Below, in pieces: positions 10,693 through 22,300 of a stretch of 64,000 nucleotides of DNA. Source of the stretch: Holacanthus passer (taxonomy: Eukaryota > Chordata > Actinopteri > Pomacanthidae); the NCBI GenBank assembly GCA_025331565.1, contig JAFREQ010000045.1, positions 434,001-498,000 on the forward strand, read 5' to 3'. Position numbers and translations under genes: made by a program. Positions within the stretch are counted from its first letter, which is position 1, and every line of letters starts with the position of its first letter. The notes under the pieces are model-generated. The model worked only from the letters and a program-made list of their open reading frames with translations, did not search any database and was not told the origin of the DNA.

Positions 10693-13600
10693 ATGGAGGA
10701 CGAAGAGGATGAGGTAGCTGTAATCGGGATTGGGTGCAATTTCCCTGGAGGTATGATTAAATTATGACTGAGTTGGCATTTTTCCAGATGTCATAAGATA
10801 GAATATAAGTATTTTTATTGTTATTTTATTTTAGGTGAGGGGTTGGATAATTTCTGGAGGGTTCTGTTGGAGGGAAAGAACTGTGTTGTGGATATTCCTG
10901 CAGAGAGGTTTGACACCAGTTTGTGGTATGATGCTGATGAAAGCAAACCCGGGAAGACACAAACAACCAAAGCAGCTCTTATAGAAGGGTAAGCATCATC
11001 TGATTAGACAAAGATTAAGAGTGGTAATTATTCAATTGAGAGATGTTTGAGTTATGATGGACGTGCTGCTTTTATATTTTAGGTTTGATGAGTTTGATCC
11101 CAAGTTTTTTGGCATTACTGAGGCAGAGGCTGATGTCATGGACCCTCAGCAGAAACTCCTGCTGCAGTGCACATACAGGGCTTTAGAAGATGCAGGAATG
11201 GCTATGGAAAGCATCAGTGGAAGCAGAACTGGAGTTTACATAGGTGACTGCAATCGTTCCATGACGCATTGAAAACTCCAAGCACAATGTCATAATACAC
11301 AAACTGTGACATGCTTTTCTAATGGTGTTGCAGGTCTGATGAACAGGGATTACGAGATGCTCCAGATGAACAGTTTCACTACAATAACCCACTACAACGG
11401 CACTGGGACGGCAATGAGTGTGGCTGCCAATAGAATTTCCTTCACCTTTAATCTCACTGGCCCTTCTTTTGCTATTGACAGTGCCTGTTCTTCATCTTTA
11501 GTGGCATTACATTTAGCCTGCCAGGCTATAAAGCAAGGTATTCAATTCTTGTTTCCATACAAATGCCATGCCTAAAAGCAGCCCAATCAAGGCATCACGC
11601 TTTATTATTCCATCTTTCATTTCACTCTCTTTTTCAACCAGGAGACTGTGAGATGGCTCTGTGTGGAGGTGTCAGCTGTATAATAGAGCCAAGAGTGTTT
11701 GTTGCTCTCAGCAAGGCCAAGATGATCTCACCTGAAGGGACCAGCAAACCTTTCTCCAGCAGAGCAGATGGTTATGGTAGAGGAGAGGGCTGTGGGGTTG
11801 TTCTCCTGAAGCCTCTGAAAAAAGTAAGGAAGTATTTTGTTTATTTTTTACATCATTACAGATTATTCAATTGCACATAGTGTCTGACAGTGTGACTTTC
11901 TATACAAAAGGCCATAAAAGACTGCAACAAAATATGGGGTATCATCAGCAAAACAGCCGTCAACCAAGATGGTCACTCAGTCACTCCAATCACCAAACCG
12001 TCCATGATCCAACAACAGGAGCTGTTGAAAAGGATCTACTCAGAGTCTGACCTTGAAAATGTCCAATACATAGAGGCACATGGAACTGGAACCCCGGTCG
12101 GAGATCCAACAGAGGCAGGAAGCATCTCAAACGTCATTGCCAAAGCCAAACCTCCTGGTTCGGCAATACTACTGATTGGCTCTGTGAAGGGCAACATTGG
12201 ACATACAGAATCTGCAGCTGGAATGGCCGGACTCATTAAGGTACTTTTAATGATGAAGCATGAGACCATTGTTCCCTCAGTTTTCTACTCAGAGAAGACT
12301 GCCAGTGTAGATGTAAAAGCTCTCAGACTAAGTATTCCAATTAAAGCAGAAAAATGGGAGACAAATGGGTCATCAGAAAAGGTAGCTGGGATCAACAGCT
12401 TTGGGTTTGGAGGCACGAATGCACATGTGATTGTAAGAGAGTACAGACAGACCAAAGTTCCCACACAAATCCCAAAAGGTTGTCCAAAACTCTTTGTAAC
12501 ATCTGCAGCGTCTGAGAAATCATTAATCCTGTCCATCACTGACACCCAACAGAGGCTTTGCAGTGATCAAACAGTCGACATACAGGCACTTTCGTACACT
12601 TCAGCATGTGGAAGGAGTCATTCCAGACACAAATATAGAAAGGCCTTCCCAACAGCTTCTCTCTCAGATTTAAAACATCAGCTGACAACTGCATTGAAAA
12701 CAAGGTTTGAGCCAATAAGGTCTGACATCCAGGTGGTCTTTGTGTTTTGTGGAAATGGGGTTGCCTACAGGGGAATGTGCAAGCAGCTCCTGAGAGAGGT
12801 TCCTGTTTTCAGAGATAAGGTCAGAGAAGTTGATAATCTCTTCCAGAGTCATAAAAGCCTTGGCATCAGTCAGTGGTTGGCTGGTGAGTATGATAACGAT
12901 GATTTCAGTAAGCCAAATGTTGTCCAGCCTCTTCTTTTTGCAATTCAGGTTGGCATTGCCACCCTCCTAAAGCATTGGGGTGTCAAACCTGATGCTGTGC
13001 TGGGACACTCTGTTGGTGAGGTCGCTGCTGCTCACTGTTCTGGTCTCTTGTCTCTTGAGGATGCTGTCAAAGTGTTGCACCATCGCAGTACCCTTCAGAG
13101 TAAGGTCACAGGAGGGAAAATGCTTCTTGTTAGTAATGTGCCTGTAGAAAAGATATTAAAAATCCTTCCAGGCTTTTCTGGAAGGATTTGTGTTGCAGCG
13201 TTCAACAGCCCCCAGTCCTGTACTCTGTCAGGGGATGCTGATGCCATAGACATCCTCCATCAGAGGCTGAGAAGTGTGTTTACGGAGAAGAATCTCTTCC
13301 TGCATGAGTTGGATGTGCCTGCAGCATACCATAGCCATATGATGGATCCCATACTAGATGACATTGAGAAACACATTGATCCTTTGGAGGCAAACAACAA
13401 GGAGTGCAGACTTTTTTCAACGGTGACTGGAGACAGTTCTTCAGATGGTGACTTCAGAACAGGCAGGTACTGGGCAAGGAACATCCGTGAGCCTGTTTTA
13501 TTCGAACAAACACTGTGTGCTGCCACGAAAGACAATCTTTCAAGGAGCAATGTGGTCTTTGTGGAGATTGGACCTCGTAGGGCTCTCCAAAGGAACATAC

Positions 13601-16600
13601 ATGAGACTTTGGGAAATAATGCCATAGTTCTTTCCTCTGTCCAGCCAGGAAGAGATTATGACACAATCTTGTCTACCATGGCAAAACTATTTGAACTGGG
13701 CATCAATGTGGACTGGCATCAGATCTACAGTGGTTGTGAGACATTGCCCATAGCTCTTCCAGTGTATCAGTTTGTCAACACAAAGAAAGAATTGAAATTT
13801 GAAGCTGTGAGAAAAGTGGATAAATTATCTGCTTTTTCTCCTCATACGCTCATATCCCAAATAAAGCAGGATAACAAAGAATACATGTGTAACCTTTCAT
13901 TAGATACTGCACCATATCTTTGGAAGCACAAATACAATGGTGTTCCCATTGTGCCAGGTGCATTCTATGTCGAACTAGCTTATGCGTCAGTGATGGCAAG
14001 TTTAAGGCCGAAGAAACCAGTTTCTCTGCTCCAGCTCAGCATAAGATTTGAGAGTCTGTTTACACTAAGCTCAAACTGTCATCAGTTGAAAGTGACACTG
14101 GAACATGCAGAGAATGAGGGTTCATTTGAAATACTGTCCTCTGCCACAACACATACCTCTGGCACGTACAGGTGTACAGATGGCCAACCACTGTTAGAAG
14201 AACCAAACATTTGTCTTAACACAATTTCCCAAAGGTGCAAATTGGTTATTAAGAGAAAAGATATTTATTCAGTTCTTTCTCAAACAGGATTTGAATATGG
14301 TTCTGTCTTCAAACAGCTCGGTGATGTGCATTTTGGAGATGAATTCAAGGAAGCTGTGACGTCAATTCAAGTTCCTGCAGAACTTCTAAAATACCTACAT
14401 GACTATTTCATTCACCCTGTGTTATTGGATTATTTCCTGCAAATGACTGCTGTGGTAGCCACTGGACGATTAACAGGCAAGCAGGGATTCCCCTCAGCTA
14501 TCGGTAGTGTAGCCATATCAGGACCACTTCAAGAGAAAATGGTCCTGTACTTACGAGCTACTCAAGAGACTCCAGACTTCCTAGATGTATGTGGTAGCTT
14601 CTCCACAACAGAGGGTCATGTACTGGTAGAACTTCAGGGGGTGAGGATCTCTTTTTTGGGCAATTGCTCAAATGCTCTTCAGTCATGGTTCTTCCACAAT
14701 GAAATAATTCCAATTCCTGACAAGAGAGGCTTGCAAAATTGCCAAATCAAAGCAATAGTTTTTGAAGACAAACTTGGCATTGCTAAAGGACTTAAGCCAT
14801 ACATACACCCAGAGACAGCACTTGTGGAGAGCAGAGACCATTGGATGGCAGACGAAGTTCAAAATGTAGTGTTTCACTCACTTAACGCCAATGTGGATTT
14901 GAAAAACATTCTCTTCATTTGGGGTGTTGAGGACCTCAGTTACTTGTCATCTGAGAAGATGTTAGACTGCTTGGTGACTTGCTGTGAGCTATTTCGCCAG
15001 ATTGTTTTAGCCTTGAAAGAGAGCAAACGCTCTTGCACTGTCCATGTCATAACCTATAGATCAACCGAAACAATTGTGGACCATGTAAATCCTGGTTTTG
15101 TCCTGTCTGGTATGACAAGGGCATGTGCAGCAGAGATGGTTGGTCTCTCTTTTCACCTGATTGACCTTGCTTCCGTGACCAGTGAAGACATTCAAACACT
15201 GGTTCATGTAATAAACACCTGCAAACAACAAGAGGTCATGATCAGCAAAGGGCAAGCATCAACAACAAGAATAGCACGGACCCCCATGAGCGATGGGACT
15301 TTATGTGGAGCAGATATGCACTCAGTATGTGTGAGCAACTTTGCTCTACAGACAACTGATCCATACAGAATGGCTCACCTATCTGCCATCCCATATGACA
15401 CAAATGTAAATCCCGTTCAAGAGAAGTCAGTTGAGATTCGGTTAACTAATGTATGCGTGCATTCGTCTGATTACTTTCCTGTCACCACTTCACATTTGAA
15501 TTTCGGAAAGACAATGTATTTTGCTAAGCACACGTCAAAGAATCACAAGCTTCTCTTTTTAGATTTTAGTGGCATTGTCACAGCTGTTGGCAAAGATGTT
15601 TATAATTTAAGAGTGGGAGATCACATTACTTCATGTTATCCAATTCCTGCCACTGCAAAGATTAGGATTCCTGAAGCCGTGTGCTACAGCGCAAAGAGAC
15701 TCCCATTTCTGAAAGAGAGCCCATGTGTGTCTTACTTCATACTGGCATGGGAGATCCTGCAGAGAACACTGTCAAAGGTAAAGCAACAGCACAGAAAGCT
15801 GGTCATTATCTCCTCCAGCTCAGCCTCTGCTCTGGTGAAAGTTTTGGCTCTGACAGCAAACAGGTCAGGCTGGAATGTTTCCTCTCTGCCATGTTTCAGA
15901 GAACAACCTCTACATGGTGATCAGAGTCATGCCCTTGTCTTTCTGCCCCCATTTGATCACTCTTGGCAGGAGATGTATGACAGCGGTGGACATGATAGAC
16001 ATGTTATTTTTGTATGTAATGATCATGTGTCGTCCTCACTCTCAGCAAACATGTTTGCATCGAAGAGTGAACACATACATGTTCATAAACTTGATGTTGC
16101 TAATGTTCTCCAGAAAGTCAATCTGCAAGAACAAAACAGGAATATCTCAAATTGGCTAATGTCTTTAGGCTTTGATACAGAATCTCTGCCATTGAAAAGG
16201 GAGACTTTTCAATTATCAGGCACAAAAGAGCCTCAGACCGATAAAGTAGCTGAGTCCTACTTCACAACAAACACAGTGCAGCAAGTTGTCCTACATCACA
16301 AAGAATCTGATTGTCCAGTGTCAGATATCCCTTTGTTTACAAGGCCCGGACAACTCTTTAAACAAAGCTGTGTTTATATTGTAACTGGAGGGCTCTCTGG
16401 TTTGGGACTTGAGACAGTAAAGTTCATTGCCCGTAATGGTGGAGGTTGTATTGCAACGCTGTCCAGAAGTTCTCTGACTAATGAAATGCAATTTGAAATG
16501 GAACTCCTCCAAAGGAGATACGGGGTGACAATCATAAATGTCCAATGTGACGTTTCTGAGTCGATGCAGGTAGTGGATGCCATCTCAAAGATTGAACAAA

Positions 16601-17406
16601 GATTCTGCTCTTGTCTGATCAAAGGAGTGTTTCACAGTGCTGCAGTATTACATGATGCGTTGATTGAAACCCTTGATCAATCCCTCTTCAGAAAGGTGCT
16701 GCAGCCCAAAGTGAGTGGGGCTCTAAACCTTCACTATGCAACGCTCCACAACAAACTGGATTTCTTTGTATGTTACTCCTCCATCTCTTCATTCATTGGC
16801 AATCCATCACAAAGTAACTATGCAGCAGCCAATTCTTTCCTCGACACATTCTGTCATTATCGGAGAAACCTTGGACTTGCTGGACAGTCCATCAACTGGG
16901 GTCCTTTGAACCTTGGCCTGTTGTTGAACAAACACCACTTCCAAAAGTTTCTGGAGGCCAAAGGGATGATGATAATGGATGTGTGTGACATTCAAGAGGC
17001 GCTTGAACACTGTCTTCTGATGAACAGAGCACAACAAGTTATATGTAAGTTCAACTTCAAGAACCTTAACGTTCATGTACTTTCACAAAATGCATCTCTC
17101 AGAGAGCGGCTGTCAGCTTTAGTGGAAATGGAGCTAAAAGATGACATAAGTAACGAACCCAGAGGTCAGCATTTGTCTTCCACACGTGAAAGTGTGAGAA
17201 AAATCGTCAGCGACATCAGCAATGTTAGTGTAGATGAGCTGGATGATGACTCAGCTCTGTGTGCACTTGGTATTGACTCAATGTTGGCCATGACTCTACA
17301 GAATAAGATTTTCCAAGAGACAGGCGTGAATGTACCTTTGGTTAGAATATTGGATCCCAACAGTACACTGACCATTTTGGAAAGTATTGTAATAAACAGT
17401 GGATAA
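10693..17406 (+). CDS. Iterative type I polyketide synthase, animal FAS-like (PKS A)
   Basis: Six exons: 10693-10750, 10835-10988, 11083-11243, 11334-11537, 11642-11823 and 11911-17406, giving 2084 residues. The last exon alone codes 1831. Domains in order: KS (about 8-440; triad Cys176, His310, His351), AT (Ser620 in GHSVG, His727), DH (His926 in an intact HxxxGxxxxP, Asp1093), a structural pseudo-KR (about 1240-1380), a degenerate ER (about 1440-1690, with no Gly-rich NADPH motif near 1551-1570), active-looking KR (TGGLSGLG from 1745; Tyr1890, Asn1894) and ACP (GIDS, phosphopantetheine Ser2043). There is no thioesterase. The layout suits an iterative, partly reducing enzyme that makes a polyene-like chain. 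Related fish and sea urchin PKSs are tied to biomineral (otolith) formation, and a parrot relative to feather pigment. A conventional FAS is excluded by the lost ER motif and missing TE. Product unknown. Confidence 0.95.
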
Positions 17407-17955
17407 TTTCATGTACTACATCAAAGAATACATTGAATGATGAGTAAGAAAGTCTGTGAATATGTATATTTATGTTGACAAGTTTGCTGTAGATGATCTG
17501 TACAATAACTGATCGTGCTATCGTTACATTTCCTGGATATGTTAAGAACAAAGTGTTGTTAGTCAGCTTATAGTTTTACGTAAAATGCTCATGTATTGAA
17601 TCTTGTTGCAGAACAGCTTACTGAAAAAATGAGTAGCCAAAGCCTGATTTTAGCTTATGTTTTCATGCAATGGAACTCCACTGCCATTGTCACTGTTTGG
17701 ATGTTGCACTTACACCTGATATTTAGCATTTAAAATTAAAATGTCTTTTTGTTTAAAATGACTGTAAAGTGGGTGTTTGAAGCTGTGCATATTTTTGGAT
17801 TTTGTGATATTTGTAATCATTGAAGTATGGCTGTTTTATAAGTGTGAACAAACAAAACAGACCTTCAAAATGGCAAAATCAATTTGGAGCCACACCTGAC
17901 ACTTGTGCTGCAAATTGTGATCATGTATCTGCATGAAAGAACATTTGTGAATAAA
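17407..17955 (+). other. PKS A 3' UTR with poly(A) signal
   Basis: Untranslated, AT-rich. The canonical AATAAA is at 17950-17955, followed by a GT-rich then T-rich tract (17977-18005) as expected downstream of a cleavage site. A weaker ATTAAA occurs near 17735. The message probably ends near 17975, before the convergent PKS B message. Confidence 0.55.
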
Positions 17956-18024
17956 TCAACCTTATCAAGTGCATTGGTATGTGTTTTGTTTTTTTTTTTT
18001 TTTTTCATTTCAAATGAGGTCCGA

Positions 18025-18345
18025 AATGATAATTGTCAACAAAACTGACAGGCAACAAAAACTGAGCTGGAGCACTGAGACAAATCCAAGAACAAAGAGA
18101 ACTACAAAAGCTAAACAGAGCAAACCGGTGGGGCAGGAGGAACAGAGGCAACAAATACAGACATCCTGACAACTAAGCCACAGACTAAATACACAAGAGA
18201 CTAATCACTAATGAAACACAGGTGATACAGAAAACAGTAGGTGGGAAGTAAAGACAATCAACACACCTGAACAGGTCTTTCAACATAAAACACCAAGACT
18301 AAAGCCCAAACTGAAATATAAAGAGAAAATGTCAAATTGTTTTAT
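18025..18345. repeat. Interspersed repeat fragment between the two PKS genes
   Basis: An A-rich, C-interrupted stretch without coding potential, of the low-complexity kind found in many teleost interspersed elements. Its last part (18245-18333) resembles 26243-26338 in intron 2 of PKS B in the same orientation: both have AGTAAAGACAAT, then ACACAC, CAGGTCTTT, and further on GCCCAAACT. I cannot name the family. Confidence 0.4.
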
Positions 18346-19338
18346 TGTGTCATGAAGAAGTAAAAAACAAAAACACAAGAATTCATTGGTAGCAAATTTT
18401 TAAACTACAGTAAAAGTTACAATGTTTTAAATTTGCCAAATATCTGTATTGATAAAACAGAAATAGTCATGTAGCTAAATAATGTTTTGATTGAGAGGAA
18501 CTGCTTAGTTGTGATTTTAATTTAGTTTTAGTTGGAAAACAGTGATATAAATGCTATAATAATAACTGCATCTGTTTTTTAAAGTTTTCCCACGTTTGTC
18601 CTGGTGGGGGCAATGTCCTCAAGGAGAACAACATTCCTGTGTACATGGTGTGATGGTGTGATAAATTAGTTGTCCAACAACAAAAGACTTAATCATGCTC
18701 GCCCAATTACACATGTATGTATTCATATCAGAATACTGTATCAAATGCTTTATTCCACCTTCATCATAAAGTATCAAATGAGAATTAATGAGGTAATAGT
18801 GATAACACCTTTTGACCTAAGGGAGATGAGTAAATGTAAATGTAAAACAAATTTGATTTTAGTATTATGCAGACCAAACCCTGAGACAAACTTGAAAAAT
18901 TACAGTTGAACTTTAAAGTTTGAAATATATTGAACATCAATAAAATTATTTTAAAAAATGAATAATTTATCAACAATAATCCTGAAATTCTTTGCAATGT
19001 TTTCATCATGAACATATCAACAAGCAGAATGAATAAAACTGTAATAAAAACGTCCATTCAAAGCTGTCTGAAAAAGTGAGTAACATAACATGTTGTGTGG
19101 TTTTAACAATGTAAAACTACAATACTAAAATGAACCAAAACAATAACCAGAGCCTCACATTTTAAAAAGACCACAAAATAGGAAAACTACAGTATGAACA
19201 TGTGGCATTAACACATAAATGCTGTTTATAATTGTACTTGTAATTAAATGTATTACAGTGGCCATAAACCTTCTATTGAATCCAACGACAATGCTCTGAT
19301 AACTGATTTTTACACTGGTGTATGTGCATTTGTCATTT
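18346..19338 (-). other. Spacer holding the PKS B 3' UTR
   Basis: AT-rich and without coding potential. On the minus strand AATAAA occurs at 18754-18749, 585 nt after the PKS B stop, and again at 18346-18341. Either may end the PKS B message. If so, the two convergent PKS messages need not overlap. Confidence 0.4.
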
Positions 19339-22300
19339 TTACAATCTGGTAGAATCATCATTCATGTCTCCACCTGGAAGAGGCTTTGGGTCATCACTGA
19401 AATTTTCACCTTCACCTCCTTCACTCAGCAGAGCTACTACTGTTGACAGCGTGGCATTGGGGTCCAACAGTTTCACTAAAGGCACATTTACACCCCTCTC
19501 TTGAAAGATGAGATTCTGCAGAGTCATGGCCTGCATTGAGTCAATACCTAAGGATAAAAGAGGTGAGTCATCTTTCAGCTCACTTTTATCCATGCTTGTG
19601 ATTTCACTGAGCAGAGAGACGACAAGCTCATTCGGCGGAACAGCTTCAGTTCGTTTAGTTTGAGAATCTATCTCTTTGAATTTTTTGAAAGCTTCCTCAA
19701 CCAATGCGGACAGGCGCGTGGTCAAGGCTGCATTTTGAGAGAGGATGTTGTACCTGATGTTTCTGAAGTGAAACCTGCAAACAGCCTGTTGGGGTCGATT
19801 TATAATGAGGCATTGCTCCAGACATTTATGAATCTCTGCCACATCCAACACCATCATCCCCTTTGCCTCCAGAAACTGCTGGAAATGCTCCTTGTTCAAG
19901 AGGAGGCCGAGGTTTAGAGCTCCCCAATTGATAGACTGTCCAGGCAGCCCGAGTTTGCGTCTGTACTGACAGAATATGTCGAGAAATGAGTTGGCTGCTG
20001 CATAGTTTGTTTGTGATGCATTTCCCAGGAAAGCTGAGATTGAGGAGTAACACACAAAGTAATCCAACTGACAGTGCTGTGTTGCATGGTGCAAATTCAG
20101 TGCACCATTTACTTTGGGTTTGAGAACTTTCTCGTAAAGAGATCTGTCCAGGCTCTCAATCAGCCCATCATGCAAGACAACCGCACTGTGAAACACTCCT
20201 CTGATTGGACACCCAGGGAATTTCCGGGCAATGACAAGCATAACCCCGCGCACAGACTTTGACACAGATATGTCACAAACCATGGAAGTGATGCAGTTTC
20301 CATACAGTTTCTCCACAGTATGTATCTCTTGCTGCACCTCTGGTGTGGGCCTGCTCCTGGAGAGTATTACAATGTACTCACCACCTCTTTTTGAAATGAA
20401 CTTGACAGTTTCAAAGCCCAGACCAGAAAGACCACCGGCCACTATGTACACTGCTCCCTTTAGGAAAAGCTGCTTCTTTGTTGGCAGTAATGGAATATCA
20501 GACAGCCTACTGCTGACATCTTTTTCCAGAGCCACAACAGCCAGCTTCTTTGAGTTAAAGTAAGACTGTTGTTTCTCTGCATTAAGGCTCTTAATGTTTT
20601 CAGATTTCACAGTCTGAAAGGTAAAGGTTTCAAGAGCAAATTTTCTGCTCAAGCTCAAGGACTTCATCCAGTGATAAATGTGTGGCTTTTCTGCCCTCAA
20701 GGACCACTTTTGCAAAATCACTGGCATCTGAATTGTCTGCACATTAACACTTTCCTTTACAATTTGGAACACATCCTGAGCAAGCAAACATTGAATCTGA
20801 GATTCACAGATTAAGACAACATGTTCGACGTCTGGAACGTTGCAAATTTTAGCAATCAGAGATTCATCAAATGGAGGCAGGATGACAAATGCATCAATTT
20901 GAACGACGTCTACAAAAGCGCGATTGCACATTGTGCCAACCATCACATTCCAACCTGACTTGTAAGAAGTGAGTGCCAAGATTTTCATCAGAGCAGAATC
21001 AGGCACAGAGGATATGATTTTTAGATTACGTTTGGCTCTAGGCAAGGCTCGATGCAGGATCTCCCATGCTAACACAAAGTAGGAAACACAGGGTGTTTTT
21101 TGAAGGAATGGGAATTGCTTGGTGCTGTAGCACATATCCTCTGGAACTCTGACCTTGTTGGCTGCCACGACAGGATAACAGGAAGCAACATGGTCTCCCA
21201 CTTTCAATTTCCTGACCTTTTTTCCGATTGCTGTAATAGTACCACTGAAATCAAGAGCCATTAGCTTGTGGTTCTGTGATGAGTGATTATTCCAGTACAC
21301 TGTTTTGCCAAATTTCAGGTGTGAAGCACTGACAGGGAAGTAATCAGATGAATGAACACATATGTTAGTGGGCCGGATTTCAACTGATGCATCGCTCATT
21401 GGCTGGGCCACCTCCTCCTCAAAGTGAATGGCACTCAATTGAGTAATCTTATATGCATCAGCTGTCTGAAGGATGCAGGGCTTAGACATTGCAGAGGTAA
21501 AACTGCCATCTGAAGTGTCAGATGGAGTATGGACAATGGAAGGTTTTAGAATTAGTCCATCTTTCACCACCAACTCTGGGTACTTGTTGCAAGGACACAA
21601 TCTTAGGATCTCAGACAGAGATGCGATGTCCTTGGCAGAGGTAGTGCTTATATCAATCAGCTGAAATGAAAGATCTGGCATCTCTGCAGCAAATGATCTT
21701 GTCATACCAGCAAGAGCAAAACCTGGACTTATGTAGTTGACTGTGATGTCAGATGAACAGTAGGTGACTGCTCTGATGGAGTTTGGGAAGCGAATTCGCT
21801 TTAGTTCAAGGACTATTTGGCGGAAAATTTCACAGCAGCTTGCCAAATTCTGTAGGACAACATCAGCCTCCAGTGAAGTGCAGTTTTCTTTGCCCCACAG
21901 AAATAAGACCTCATCAAAGTTTTTCTCAATATCTGTTACATTTAGATTTGTCAAGAGAGAGGGAAACCCATGACACAAGATATCATTTGCATGTGTGAAG
22001 GAAACAAATCTCGACCTCGAGTCCAAATATTGTTGAAGGCCTTCAGAGATCCCTATATGGTCACAGAAGACCAAGGCTTTGGGAGCAGGAACAGCGGTGA
22101 TGCCTTTAGGAATGACACTAAAGGTATTATGGTAGAAATATTCCTTAACAACATGAGAGTGACTGCCAATGTACTTGATAATCACATGCTTAACCTCAAC
22201 CAACACTCTTCCTTCTCTATCTGCAAAGCAGCCACAAACCTCAAAGTGATCAACGCCCACATCAATTGCTCGCACATAGACAACCATCTCTTCTTGCAAG

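Noticed and set aside
12004..17406. Fatty acid synthase as the identity of the large genes
   Set aside because: Vertebrate FASN is about 2,500 residues with an active ER and a C-terminal thioesterase; here the ER motif is lost, there is no TE, and the KS wording is PKS-like.
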